A stretch of DNA of 46,918 bases from Pseudomonadota bacterium (GTDB taxonomy: Bacteria > Pseudomonadota > Alphaproteobacteria > Acetobacterales > Acetobacteraceae). Where the stretch lies: NCBI GenBank assembly GCA_021846225.1, contig JAJZCG010000008.1, forward strand, positions 1-46,918, read 5' to 3'. Numbering within the stretch: position 1 is the first letter of the stretch; every line of letters begins with the position of its first letter. The position numbers were made by a program, and so were the translations under genes. The notes beneath the pieces were generated by a model that was not told the origin of the DNA, ran no database searches, and was given only the letters and a program-made list of their open reading frames with translations. Below, one piece after another: positions 17,675 through 26,610 of this stretch.

Positions 17675-18447
17675 GCGCGCTCTATGAAGGCATCGTCACC
17701 CACCGGCGCTTCAGCCCCAAAGCGCACCGGCTGAAATACCGCGTGTTCTCCCTCCTGCTCGATCTCGCGACACTGGATGACGAGGCCGCGCGCCTGCGCC
17801 TGTTCTCGCGCAACCGCTTCAACCTGTTCTCCTTCCATGACCGCGATTACGGCGATGGCCACGGCGACCCGCTGGCCTGGGCGCGCGCGCAAATGCGCGC
17901 CGGCGGGCTGAACGCTGAAGGCAGCCGCATCACCCTGCTCACCATGCCGCGGCTGCTCGGTTATGCGTTCAACCCCATCGCCGTGTATTTCTGTTACGCC
18001 GCCTCCGGCACGCTTTGCGCCATTCTCTATGAGGTGAACAACACCTTTGGCCAGCGCCACAGCTATTTCATTCCGGTAACCGGGAATTCCGGCGGCCTCG
18101 TGCGGCAGAGCTGCGCGAAAAAATTCTACGTCTCACCCTTCATGGATATGGATATGCACTACGACTTCACCCTCCAGCCCCCCGCAGCAACATTGCGGCT
18201 GCGCATTGCCGCGCGTGACTCGCACGGCGTGGTGCTGAACGCCTCTTTCAGTGCGCGGCGGACAGCGCTGAACGATGCCGCCTTGCTGCATGCCGCCATC
18301 GCCTACCCGCTGCTGACCCTTAAAGTCGTGGCGGGCATCCATTGGGAAGCCCTGCTGCTCTGGTGGAAGGGGATGCGTCTGCGCGCGCGCCCCTCGCCAC
18401 CGGCGGCGCCTGTCAGTTTTACGCAAGATGCGGAGAGAACACTATGA
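17671..18447 (+). CDS. DUF1365 protein
   Basis: A 258-residue protein matching DUF1365: YEGIVTHRRFSPKAHRLKYRVFSLLLDL, LLTMPRLLGYAFNPIAVYFCYA, YEVNNTFGQRHSYFIPV and KKFYVSPFMDMDMHYDF. The biochemical function is not established, but the family co-occurs with the flavin oxidoreductase and Cfa genes, suggesting a step in acyl-chain modification. Translational coupling is indicated on both sides by 4-nt overlaps. Confidence 0.9.
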   Translation: MSALYEGIVTHRRFSPKAHRLKYRVFSLLLDLATLDDEAARLRLFSRNRFNLFSFHDRDYGDGHGDPLAWARAQMRAGGLNAEGSRITLLTMPRLLGYAFNPIAVYFCYAASGTLCAILYEVNNTFGQRHSYFIPVTGNSGGLVRQSCAKKFYVSPFMDMDMHYDFTLQPPAATLRLRIAARDSHGVVLNASFSARRTALNDAALLHAAIAYPLLTLKVVAGIHWEALLLWWKGMRLRARPSPPAAPVSFTQDAERTL

Positions 18448-19655
18448 GCGAGGTGCGCGCAACGACGGCGAAGCCGGCACTTAAATGGCCCCGGCTGGGG
18501 GCCGCGCTGCTGGAGCGCCTGCTGCGGCGCCTTGAGCATGGGCGCCTCACCATCACCCTCCCCGGCGGCGGCATGCTCACCCATCGCGGCGCGCGGCCGG
18601 GCACCGATGCACGGCTGGAGTTGCACAACTGGCGCCCGCTGCGCGCGCTGCTGCTGCGCGGCGACACGGGCCTGGCCGATAGCTACATCGCCGGTGACTG
18701 GTCCAGCCCGGACCTGCCCGCCTTCCTGCGCTTCGGCGCTGAAAACCTGGGCGAAGTCACCTCCGGCACATGGGCAACCCGCCTCGCCGCCCGTTTGCGC
18801 CACTGGAACAACCGCAACTCGCGCCTGGGCAGCCGGCGCAACATCATGGCCCATTACGATCTGGGCAACAGCTTCTACGCCCGCTGGCTGGATGCGGGCA
18901 TGGCCTATTCCTCCGGCATCTACGCCACGCCCGATGAGGACCTCGCAACCGCGCAGACGCGCAAGCTGGAGCGGATCTCAGCTTTGCTGCGGGCGGCGCC
19001 AGGCGCGAACGTGCTGGAAATCGGTTGCGGCTGGGGCGGCTTGGCCGAGCACCTGGCTGGTGCGGACGCGCATGTCACCGGCCTCACCCTCTCGCCCGCA
19101 CAAGCCGAATACGCGCGCGCGCGCCTGGCCGCGGCCGGGCTGGCCGAGCGCACCCACATCGCCCTGCGCGACTACCGCGACGAAACCGGCCTTTACGACT
19201 GCGTCGTCTCCATCGAAATGCTTGAAGCCGTGGGCGTTGCTTATTGGCCTGCCTATTTCGCGGCGCTGCGCGCGCGCCTCAAGCCGGGCGGGCGGGTTGT
19301 GCTGCAGGTCATCACCATCGCGGAGGAGCGTTTTGCCTCCTACCAGCGCAACCCTGATTTCATTCAGTCCCATGTCTTTCCTGGCGGCATGCTGCCCACC
19401 AAAACCGCCATCGCGGAACAGGCCCATGCCGCCGGGCTCACGCTCAAGCACACCACGTTTTTCGGCAAGAGCTACGAGCTGACCCTGATCGAATGGCGGC
19501 GGCGCTTCCTGCAATCCTGGCCCGGGACGCAAAGCGAGGAGCGCTTCACACCCTCGTTCCGGCGGCTGTGGGATTATTATCTCGCCTACTGCATCGCCGG
19601 TTTTTCAACCGGAATGACTGATGTCGGCCTTTATGTACTGGAGCATGCACAATGA
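18444..19655 (+). CDS. cfa: Cyclopropane-fatty-acyl-phospholipid synthase family protein
   Basis: A 403-residue SAM-dependent enzyme that adds a methylene (or methyl) group to unsaturated acyl chains in phospholipids. It has the N-terminal SCP-like domain, then MAHYDLGNSFYARWLDAGMAYSSGIY, motif I VLEIGCGWGGLAEHLAG, VVSIEMLEAVGVAYW, LQVITIAEERFASYQ and SHVFPGGMLPTK. The start at 18444 was chosen for the 4-nt overlap with DUF1365 and the GGAGAGA ribosome-binding site. Length and motifs suit a real Cfa, in contrast to the more divergent paralogue at 13060-14082. Confidence 0.9.
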   Translation: MSEVRATTAKPALKWPRLGAALLERLLRRLEHGRLTITLPGGGMLTHRGARPGTDARLELHNWRPLRALLLRGDTGLADSYIAGDWSSPDLPAFLRFGAENLGEVTSGTWATRLAARLRHWNNRNSRLGSRRNIMAHYDLGNSFYARWLDAGMAYSSGIYATPDEDLATAQTRKLERISALLRAAPGANVLEIGCGWGGLAEHLAGADAHVTGLTLSPAQAEYARARLAAAGLAERTHIALRDYRDETGLYDCVVSIEMLEAVGVAYWPAYFAALRARLKPGGRVVLQVITIAEERFASYQRNPDFIQSHVFPGGMLPTKTAIAEQAHAAGLTLKHTTFFGKSYELTLIEWRRRFLQSWPGTQSEERFTPSFRRLWDYYLAYCIAGFSTGMTDVGLYVLEHAQ

Positions 19656-20053
19656 AGAGTTACCTCACCGCCTATATCGCCGCAGGGCTCAGCTTCACGG
19701 CCGTTGACGCGGTATGGCTGAGCCTGATGAGCGCGCGCCTGTACCGCCCGGCACTCCAGGGCATTCTGGCCGCGCGCGTGCAGGTGGCGCCCGCCATCGC
19801 CTTTTATGCGCTGTATATCCTGGGGCTGGTCATCTTCGCCGTGGCGCCGGGGATGGCGGCGGGGCGCTGGAGCACGGCGCTCTGGCGCGGCGCGCTGTTC
19901 GGCCTGTTCACTTACATGACCTACGACCTGACCAACCAGGCCACCCTGCGGGCCTGGCCGTTCAGCGTCACCGCGGCGGATCTCAGCTGGGGGATGCTGG
20001 CCAGCGCCTCGGCCGCCGCCATCGGCTGCGCCGTGGCCCTGGCGCTGCATTGA
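19652..20053 (+). CDS. DUF2177 membrane protein
   Basis: A 133-residue protein with four hydrophobic segments, starting YLTAYIAAGLSFTAVDAVWL and containing GALFGLFTYMTYDLTNQATLRAWP, the DUF2177 signature. The family is frequently found in RpoE/ChrR regulons and in CFA/DUF1365 clusters. Its role is unknown. Overlaps cfa by 4 nt. Confidence 0.87.
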   Translation: MKSYLTAYIAAGLSFTAVDAVWLSLMSARLYRPALQGILAARVQVAPAIAFYALYILGLVIFAVAPGMAAGRWSTALWRGALFGLFTYMTYDLTNQATLRAWPFSVTAADLSWGMLASASAAAIGCAVALALH

Positions 20054-20596
20054 GTGATGCGCGCGCTCACACGCCATGAAGACCCGCTGAGCGAAGCAGC
20101 CAACAAAGTGGCGCTGCTGCTGGCCGGCAACACGCCGTTCTACCCGCTGTATCTCTGGTTTATCCTGGGCCGCGCTGGCTGGCCGTGGCTGCTGCTCACG
20201 GCACTCTCCACGCCGTTCTTCGCGGCCACCCTCTGGCTGGCGCGCCGCCACGGCCTGGGCGCGCGGGCCTGGCTGTGCACCTGCGCAAGCCTCAACACGG
20301 CGTGGGTGGCATGGCTGCTGGGGCCGCCCGCCGGCGTGGCGCTGTTTTTCCTGCCTTGCCTGGTGCTGGCGGTTCTGGTCTTGCGCGCCCGTGAATTTGC
20401 CGCCCGCGCGCCGCTCACCGCACTACCGTTCCTGCTGTATTTTGGCCTGCCTTGGCTGCCGCCTTCCCCGGCCGGGATCACCCACGCCGCCTATGCCAGC
20501 CTGTTCAGGCTCAATGCCTTTTCCGTGGCGTTGTTGAGCGTGGTTCTGCCCTACCTGCTAGGCGCCGCAAGGGGCGAGGGCCTCTCCCGCCGCTGA
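20054..20596 (+). CDS. Hypothetical multi-pass membrane protein
   Basis: A 180-residue protein with about five hydrophobic segments and no domain I can name. It starts with GTG directly after the DUF2177 stop, or with ATG at 20057. As the last gene of the flavin-oxidoreductase operon it probably shares its RpoE-type control. The function is unknown. Confidence 0.65.
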   Translation: MMRALTRHEDPLSEAANKVALLLAGNTPFYPLYLWFILGRAGWPWLLLTALSTPFFAATLWLARRHGLGARAWLCTCASLNTAWVAWLLGPPAGVALFFLPCLVLAVLVLRAREFAARAPLTALPFLLYFGLPWLPPSPAGITHAAYASLFRLNAFSVALLSVVLPYLLGAARGEGLSRR

Positions 20597-20680
20597 AAAT
20601 CCGCGCCCTGCGCGTCTTGCGCCCACCCCCTCAAACTGGTCCTTGCATTATGTTACCGTTTAGGAGAGTTTAGCGCGAAA

Positions 20681-20705
20681 TCCGGGGCCATTCACAATCC
20701 CCGGA
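20681..20705 (+). other. Perfect hairpin upstream of vgrG
   Basis: TCCGGGG (20681-20687) and CCCCGGA (20699-20705) form a perfect 7-bp stem with an 11-nt loop, 22 nt before the vgrG start. There is no T-tract. It could be a 3' end for the preceding operon or a leader structure affecting vgrG. Confidence 0.45.
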
Positions 20706-20726
20706 GCATTGACGCGGGGATGAAAT

Positions 20727-22664
20727 ATGAGCGCCACCATAGACATCCTCTCGATCACGACGCCGCTTCCCGCCACCTCTTTCGGGGTATCGGGCATCAG
20801 CGGCGAAGAAGGACTGAACCGCCCCTTCAGCTATACGGTCAGCCTGCACTCTGGAACCGCCCTGCTCGACCCCAACAGCCTGCTGGACCAGCCGGTCACC
20901 ATCACGCTTGCCGACCCTACGGGGCACGGACGCTATATCAGCGGTATTGTCTCCTCGGTTCGCCAGATGCCCCATGCTTCAAACGCTCTGTGGCGTTACC
21001 AGCTCACCGTTGTCCCCAAGCTCTGGTTCCTCGGACAGACGCAGGATTGCCGGTTTTACCACAAAATGACCGTGCCGGACATCGTGGCGGTGATTTTCGG
21101 GAAATTCAACCTCACCTACACATCGAAGCTGCAAAACACCTACACCGCGCGCGACTACACGGTGCAGTTCAACGAATCCTACCTCGATTTCGTTCAACGC
21201 ATGCTGGAAGATGAAGGCATATTCTACTTCTTCACGCATGACTCCAGCAGCCACACGCTGATCCTGGCCGACAGCAACACCGCGTTTCAGCGGCTCACCC
21301 AACCCGCGGTCATCCTGGATGAAACCGGCCAAGGCTTCGGCACGATGAACACCTGGGAAAAGACCGACAGCACGGCGATCGGCACCGTGCGCGTCGATGA
21401 CTACCGCATGGATACTCACCCCCTGACCCCCGGCGCGATCACGGGAACCGAGACCACCGTGCTCAAGGCCAGCGCGGCAAGCCAGCGCACGCATTACACC
21501 TGGCCCGCGGTGCGCGCCACCACGCAGGACGCCCAGGCGCGCGCAAAATGGCGCATGCTGGCGGCCGAGGCGGCGGCGCAGACGCTGACCGGCAGCGGCC
21601 AGATGCCGCATTTCATCGCGGGGGGTAAGTTCTCCCTCACCAACGATCCGCTCAACAACGGCGATTCCAGCGACTATATCATCCATTCGGTCTCGTATCA
21701 GGTTAGCGACACCTCCGACGGCACCGGCAGCGGCACCCGCAGTTCCATTGCCATGAGCTGCCGGGCCATCCCCGAGGCAACGCCCTACCGCGCCGAGCCC
21801 ACGGCCGCGCCGCCCATCATGTCCGGGCTGTATTCGGCCATCGTGATCGGGTCTTCGAGCGAAGAAATCTACACCGATGATTTCGGCCGCATTCAGGTGC
21901 AGTTCCCCGCCGACAACCAAGGCGACATCACCACCGAGAAAACCCTCTGGGTGCGGGTTGTGCAATCCTGGGCGGGCAATAACTGGGGCATGCAGTTTAT
22001 CCCGCGCATCGGCATGGAGGTTGCCATTGCCTTCATGGAAGGCGACGTCAATCATCCCGTGGCGGTCGGCTGCCTCTACAACAGCACCAATTCGCCAACC
22101 TTCGCCGCCGCCGATAAAAACAAAAGCGGCCTGCGCACGCATTCAACCAAAAACGGCGGCACCGGCAATTTCAACGAGCTTTCATTCGACGACACAATGG
22201 GCAGCGAGGTTTTCTTCCTGCACGCCGAGAAAGACTACAAGCTCGAGGTCGAACACGACCAGACACTGACAATCCAGAACGACCGCAACCTCACCGTCAC
22301 CAAGGACGAAACGGTCAAAATCGACGGCAAAAAAACCGAAACGGTCAAGGGCGACCACTCCCATACGGTCAGCCAGGGCAATCTCTCCACCACGGTCAGC
22401 CAGGGCAATGAATCCCTCACGGTCAGCAGCGGCTCCATCTCGCACACCGCGGGGCAATCCATCACCCTGCAGGTCGGCGGCAATACGCTGGTCATCAACA
22501 CCTCCGGCATCACCCTCACCGTCGGCGCCAACTCGGTTCAGCTCTCTGAATCCGGCGTCACCATCAACGGCATCCAGGTCAACATCACCGGTCAGGCTTC
22601 AACCGGCGTCACCGGCACCGGCATGCTGAATCTGACCGGCGGCCTGGTCAACATAAATTCATGA
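20727..22664 (+). CDS. vgrG: Type VI secretion spike protein VgrG (TssI)
   Basis: Trimeric needle tip placed on the Hcp tube and ejected with it. The 645-residue protein has the gp27-like half (LSGISGEEGLNRPFSYTV-type start, VRQMPHASNALWRYQLTVVP, LDFVQRMLEDEGIFYFFTH), the gp5/OB-fold half (DDFGRIQVQFPAD, WAGNNWGMQFIPRIGMEVAIAFMEGDVNHPVAVGCLYN) and a C-terminal beta-helix with repeated V/I-x-G-N pairs (about 500-645). No C-terminal effector domain follows. It is the first gene of the T6SS locus. The next gene, DUF6931-like, may be its accessory. Confidence 0.95.
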   Translation: MSATIDILSITTPLPATSFGVSGISGEEGLNRPFSYTVSLHSGTALLDPNSLLDQPVTITLADPTGHGRYISGIVSSVRQMPHASNALWRYQLTVVPKLWFLGQTQDCRFYHKMTVPDIVAVIFGKFNLTYTSKLQNTYTARDYTVQFNESYLDFVQRMLEDEGIFYFFTHDSSSHTLILADSNTAFQRLTQPAVILDETGQGFGTMNTWEKTDSTAIGTVRVDDYRMDTHPLTPGAITGTETTVLKASAASQRTHYTWPAVRATTQDAQARAKWRMLAAEAAAQTLTGSGQMPHFIAGGKFSLTNDPLNNGDSSDYIIHSVSYQVSDTSDGTGSGTRSSIAMSCRAIPEATPYRAEPTAAPPIMSGLYSAIVIGSSSEEIYTDDFGRIQVQFPADNQGDITTEKTLWVRVVQSWAGNNWGMQFIPRIGMEVAIAFMEGDVNHPVAVGCLYNSTNSPTFAAADKNKSGLRTHSTKNGGTGNFNELSFDDTMGSEVFFLHAEKDYKLEVEHDQTLTIQNDRNLTVTKDETVKIDGKKTETVKGDHSHTVSQGNLSTTVSQGNESLTVSSGSISHTAGQSITLQVGGNTLVINTSGITLTVGANSVQLSESGVTINGIQVNITGQASTGVTGTGMLNLTGGLVNINS

Positions 22665-22685
22665 CGATAGCAGTTTGAGGACGCC

Positions 22686-23279
22686 ATGAGTGCCACCAGA
22701 ACCAACAAGCTCTCCGCCGCCGAGGTCTCCAGCGTGCTGCAACGCTGCAGCCTGCCGCCCGAAGCCGAGGCGCTCACCGCGGGCCAGGGCGATCTCATGA
22801 GCATCATCCAATCCCTGGCTGACGCCGGTTTTCTGATCGAGGCCACGCGCGTGTTCGCCCACGCCCTGCCCAAACGCGAGGCCGTGTGGTGGGCCTGCAT
22901 GTGCGCAACCCACACCCCCGCCGCGCAAATCCCCCCGCAGGACCTAAAGATGCGCGAACTCGCCGAAACCTGGGTGCGCCAGCAGAGCGACGAGGTTCGC
23001 CGTGCCGGCATGGAAGAAGCCAAACGCGCCGGCTTCAAAAGCCCCGAATCCTGGGCCGCCGTCGCCGCCTTTTGGAGCGGCGATTCAGTCACCCCCCTCA
23101 ACACCCCCCCCGTTCCCGCCCCGCCGCATCTCACCGGCGTCGCCGTCGCGGGCGCGGTGGCGCTGGCTTCCGTGCGTGGCGAGCCCAACCGCCAGCGCCA
23201 ACGCCTTGCGCTGTTCCTCCAGTCGGCCCAGGATATCGCCGGCGGCGGCCCAGGCCGGCTACCCGTGGAGGCAGCATGA
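22686..23279 (+). CDS. T6SS-associated hypothetical protein (DUF6931-like)
   Basis: A 197-residue soluble, helix-rich protein between vgrG and tagH. It starts SAAEVSSVLQRCSLPPEAEAL and contains LAHALPKREAVWWACMCA and a late alanine-rich helix. I tentatively place it in the DUF6931 family, which occurs in T6SS loci; the identification is from memory and not certain. Its role is unknown. Overlaps tagH by 4 nt. Confidence 0.65.
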   Translation: MSATRTNKLSAAEVSSVLQRCSLPPEAEALTAGQGDLMSIIQSLADAGFLIEATRVFAHALPKREAVWWACMCATHTPAAQIPPQDLKMRELAETWVRQQSDEVRRAGMEEAKRAGFKSPESWAAVAAFWSGDSVTPLNTPPVPAPPHLTGVAVAGAVALASVRGEPNRQRQRLALFLQSAQDIAGGGPGRLPVEAA

Positions 23280-24730
23280 CCCTCACACTCAGCGTTCTAC
23301 GATGCCCAGACACCGTTCCCCCCGAAACCAAACGCATCACCGGCGGTGAGCTGCGTATCGGCCGCGGTCACGATAACGACTGGATCATGCCGGACCCCGA
23401 GCGCATGCTCTCCAAAAAACATTGCGTCATTGCCTACCGCAACGGTGGCTGGGCGATCGCCGACACCAGCACCAACGGCACCTTCCTCAACAACGAGGCC
23501 GATCCCATCGGCCAGGGCCAGATCCGCCCCCTCGCCGATGGCGACCGCATCCGGCTCGGCGCCTACGAGATCGAGGTGCGCGTCACCGAGGAACAGGGCT
23601 TTGGCGCCGCTCCCGGTTTTGGCGCCCAATCATCATCCCCGTTTGACGACCCTTTCGGCGACGATGTATTTGCCCAAAAACCCGCTCCGGCGGAGACATT
23701 CACCTCATCGGCCTTCGGTAACGACCCGCTGTTCGGCGGCCCGCCGCCACGCAATTCAGTCACCATGCCCGATCAGTTCGACCCGCTGGCCTCAGCGCCG
23801 GACGACGATTTCCTGAGCGCGCCGGTGCAGCCCGATCATTCGCAATCCTTCAGCGATGCGTTCAAGCCGCCGCCGGTCAAGCAGCAGCTCCTGCCCGATG
23901 ACGACTGGGACCTCGGCTTTCCGGCAGCCGCGCCCAGCCAGCCGCCAGCGCCGCCGCCCGCCGCGCGCCTGTTCACCTCGCTGGATTCAGAGCCGCCGCC
24001 CCGCACGGAACCCGCCGCGCCGGCGCAACCCAACCCGTTCGAGGACGACCCCTTCGCGCCCAAAATTCAGACCCAAGCCCCGCAGGCGCCGCCCGCCGCG
24101 CCGGTCATCACCCTGGCGCAGCCCATTGCGTCAGCCGCGCCAGATGCGGCGCTCACCGCCTTCCTCGAAGGTGCGGGAATGCATGGCGCACGGCCGGAGA
24201 ATGCCGGGAGCACCATGCGCGCCGTCGGCGCCGCCTTCCGCGCCACCGTCTCAGGCATCCGCCAGGCGCTCATCGCCCGCGCTGAAATCAAAGGCGGTTT
24301 CCGCATCGAGCAGACGATGATCCGCTCGCGCGGCAACAACCCCCTGAAATTCTCCGCCGATGACGATGACGCGCTGAGCGCCCTGCTTGGCATCGGCCGC
24401 CGGATCGACATGAAACCCGAGGCCGCCATCGCCGATGCCCTGCGCGACATGCGCCTGCACGAGTTGGCAACCATGGCCGCCATGCAGGACGCCGTGCGCG
24501 CCCTGCTGGCGCAGCTGGACCCAGCCCGCCTGCGCGCCGAAGCAGGCGAACAAGGCGGCCTCGCCGTGCTGCCCGCGCAAAAAAAGGCCCGCGCTTTCGA
24601 GGCATATGAGAAACTTCACGATAGCGTCACACGCGCGCTGGCCGATGATTTCGATAGCGTATTCGGAAAAACCTTCGCCCGCGCCTATGAGACCGCCCTG
24701 CGCGATATCAGCGCCAAGGAGCCATCATGA
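23276..24730 (+). CDS. tagH: Type VI secretion FHA-domain protein TagH
   Basis: A 484-residue protein. The N-terminal FHA domain (about 1-100: LRIGRGHDNDWIMPDP, LSKKHCVIAYRNGGWAIADTSTNGTFLN) binds phosphothreonine. A long Pro/Ala/Asp-rich linker follows (about 105-285), then a conserved TagH C-terminal domain (about 285-484). In other T6SSs, PpkA kinase and PppA phosphatase act on this type of protein to license firing. pppA is at the end of this operon, but no ppkA is present. The ATG overlaps the previous stop. Confidence 0.9.
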   Translation: MTLTLSVLRCPDTVPPETKRITGGELRIGRGHDNDWIMPDPERMLSKKHCVIAYRNGGWAIADTSTNGTFLNNEADPIGQGQIRPLADGDRIRLGAYEIEVRVTEEQGFGAAPGFGAQSSSPFDDPFGDDVFAQKPAPAETFTSSAFGNDPLFGGPPPRNSVTMPDQFDPLASAPDDDFLSAPVQPDHSQSFSDAFKPPPVKQQLLPDDDWDLGFPAAAPSQPPAPPPAARLFTSLDSEPPPRTEPAAPAQPNPFEDDPFAPKIQTQAPQAPPAAPVITLAQPIASAAPDAALTAFLEGAGMHGARPENAGSTMRAVGAAFRATVSGIRQALIARAEIKGGFRIEQTMIRSRGNNPLKFSADDDDALSALLGIGRRIDMKPEAAIADALRDMRLHELATMAAMQDAVRALLAQLDPARLRAEAGEQGGLAVLPAQKKARAFEAYEKLHDSVTRALADDFDSVFGKTFARAYETALRDISAKEPS

Positions 24731-25173
24731 AAAAACACCTCGCCGGCCTCGTCCTCCTGGCGCTGGCGGGTTGCGCCGCGCCGCCACCACCGCCGCCGGT
24801 TTTGTCGCTCACCATTACCGGCAGCGCCGGGCAGAACCCGGACCCCGCCGGCCACGGCACCACCGTGGCCATCCGCCTCTACCAGCTCACCGCGACCGGA
24901 AAATTTCAATCCACCGACGTCTATTCCCTGATGAGCCAGGAATCCGCCGTGCTCGGCACCAGTGAAGCCGGCGCCTCCGAACAAATTCTGCTGGCGCCAG
25001 GCCAAAGCCTTCAAGAAAGACGCCGCCTGAAACCAGCCGTCACCGCGCTCGGCGTGGCGGTTCTCTTCCGCGACATCAACCATTCCACCTGGAAACTGGT
25101 GGCGCCCGTCGCTCCCAGCGGCACCACCGCTTTGACCTTGCGAATAAATGGATTAACCGCGACACTGCAATAA
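24727..25173 (+). CDS. tssJ: Type VI secretion lipoprotein TssJ
   Basis: A 148-residue outer-membrane lipoprotein with lipobox LALAGC (Cys16). The mature part has TVAIRLYQLTATGKF, the TssJ beta-sandwich pattern, and a C-terminal VLFRDINHSTWKLV. TssJ binds the TssM periplasmic domain. It overlaps tagH by 4 nt. Confidence 0.88.
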   Translation: MKKHLAGLVLLALAGCAAPPPPPPVLSLTITGSAGQNPDPAGHGTTVAIRLYQLTATGKFQSTDVYSLMSQESAVLGTSEAGASEQILLAPGQSLQERRRLKPAVTALGVAVLFRDINHSTWKLVAPVAPSGTTALTLRINGLTATLQ

Positions 25174-25179
25174 GTAACG

Positions 25180-25203
25180 AATTTACCGGCTGAACGGTAA
25201 ATT
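25180..25203 (+). other. Perfect hairpin between tssJ and tssK
   Basis: AATTTACCG (25180-25188) and CGGTAAATT (25195-25203) form a perfect 9-bp stem with the 6-nt loop GCTGAA. It begins 6 nt after the tssJ stop and ends 31 nt before the tssK GTG. There is no U-tract on the coding strand, so it is more likely an RNA-processing or stability element than a terminator. Confidence 0.6.
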
Positions 25204-25234
25204 AAGGGGATTTGAACTTTATGCGAGGCCGCCC

Positions 25235-26566
25235 GTGAGCTGGACCAACCGCGTTGTATGGCAGGAGGGGATGTTCCTCCGCTCGCAGCATTTCCAACAG
25301 CAGGACCGCTGGCTGGAAGCTTTCGTGCGCGGCCGCGCCGCGGCGCTGCGCCCGCACCCCTGGGGGCTGACGCAGATCACGCTGGACAAAGACCTGCTCG
25401 GCACCGGGCGCTTTGCCATCGCCGCCGCCGCAGGCGTGTTCGAGGATGGCACGCCCTTCTCGCTGCCCGGCGAGACCGAACACCCTGCCCCCTTCGAGGT
25501 GCCCGACAACACGCGCGGCGTGCTGATCCACCTGGCCCTGCCGATCCGCCAGAACGGCGCGGTGGAAATCGCCGCCGCCGACGGCAGCGCCGAGGGCCGC
25601 TACAAGGCGCAATCCTTCGAGGCTTATGATACCCATTCCAGTTCACCCCAGGCCGCCGAACTGCTCGTGGGGCGGCTCAAGCTGCGTTACCTGCTCGATA
25701 CCGACGACCGCGGCGGCTATCTCTGCATCCCTCTCGCCCGCATCATGGAGGTCTCATCCGACAAGCGCGTCACCCTGGATGACAACTGGCTGGCGCCCGC
25801 GCTGGTCTGCAACGCGGTTCCGGCGCTGGCCGGGCTGATCACCGAATTCGCCGGCATGATAAACCAGCGCGGCGAGGCCCTGGCGGCACGGGTGAACGCG
25901 CCGGGCGCGCGCGGCGTCGCCGAGGTTGCGGATTTCATGCTTCTTCAGGCCATCAACCGCTGGCAGGCGCTGCTGCAACACTGGGCCGACGCGGCCAATA
26001 TCCATCCCGAGACACTCTACGCCGCCTACGTGGAAATGGCCGCCGAATTCGCCACCTTCACCGATGCGAACCGCCGCCCCAACGCCTATCCCGGCTACCG
26101 CCACGAGGATCTGCAGCGCAGCTTCGCGCCGGTCATCGCGGATCTGCGGCGCTCGCTGTCCTCGGTCATCGAGCAGAACGCGGTAGCCATTCCCTTGCAG
26201 GAGCGCCGCCACGGCGTGCACGTCGGCCCGATCAACGACCGCAACGTGCTGCGTGCCGCCAACTTCGTGCTCAGCGTCCAAGCCGATGTCCCCACCGAAA
26301 CCCTGCGCCGGCTGTTCCCCGCGCAGGTCAAAATCGGCGCGGTCGAGCATATCCGCGAGCTGGTGAACGTCGCTCTGCCTGGCATCGCCATGCGCCCGAT
26401 GCCCGTCGCCCCCCGGCAGATCCCCTTTTACGCCGGGGCCACTTATTTCGAGCTGGACCGCAACAGCCCGCATTGGCAGCAGATGCAAACCTCCGGCGGC
26501 TTCGCCATTCACGTCTCCGGCGAATTCCCCAATTTGCGCATGGAGCTGTGGGCGATCAAAGGCTAG
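25235..26566 (+). CDS. tssK: Type VI secretion baseplate protein TssK
   Basis: Connects the baseplate to the membrane complex. The 443-residue length is typical, and the N-terminus SWTNRVVWQEGMFLRSQHFQQQDRWLE is diagnostic. The C-terminal half contains VADFMLLQAINRW, HPETLYAAYVEMAAEFATF and FYAGATYFELDRNSPHWQQM. It starts with GTG; upstream is the tssJ-tssK hairpin and a 61-bp gap. Confidence 0.95.
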   Translation: MSWTNRVVWQEGMFLRSQHFQQQDRWLEAFVRGRAAALRPHPWGLTQITLDKDLLGTGRFAIAAAAGVFEDGTPFSLPGETEHPAPFEVPDNTRGVLIHLALPIRQNGAVEIAAADGSAEGRYKAQSFEAYDTHSSSPQAAELLVGRLKLRYLLDTDDRGGYLCIPLARIMEVSSDKRVTLDDNWLAPALVCNAVPALAGLITEFAGMINQRGEALAARVNAPGARGVAEVADFMLLQAINRWQALLQHWADAANIHPETLYAAYVEMAAEFATFTDANRRPNAYPGYRHEDLQRSFAPVIADLRRSLSSVIEQNAVAIPLQERRHGVHVGPINDRNVLRAANFVLSVQADVPTETLRRLFPAQVKIGAVEHIRELVNVALPGIAMRPMPVAPRQIPFYAGATYFELDRNSPHWQQMQTSGGFAIHVSGEFPNLRMELWAIKG

Positions 26567-26610
26567 GCTTTCAAAAAGTTAACGCGTGCATCGACGAGGA
26601 TTTTAAGACG

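Noticed and set aside
20600-20670. Sigma-54 promoter before vgrG (TGGTCCTTGCATT)
   Set aside because: Only five bases lie between GG and GC instead of ten.
20979-22142. Minus-strand 387-residue frame within vgrG
   Set aside because: An antisense shadow of vgrG without recognisable domains.
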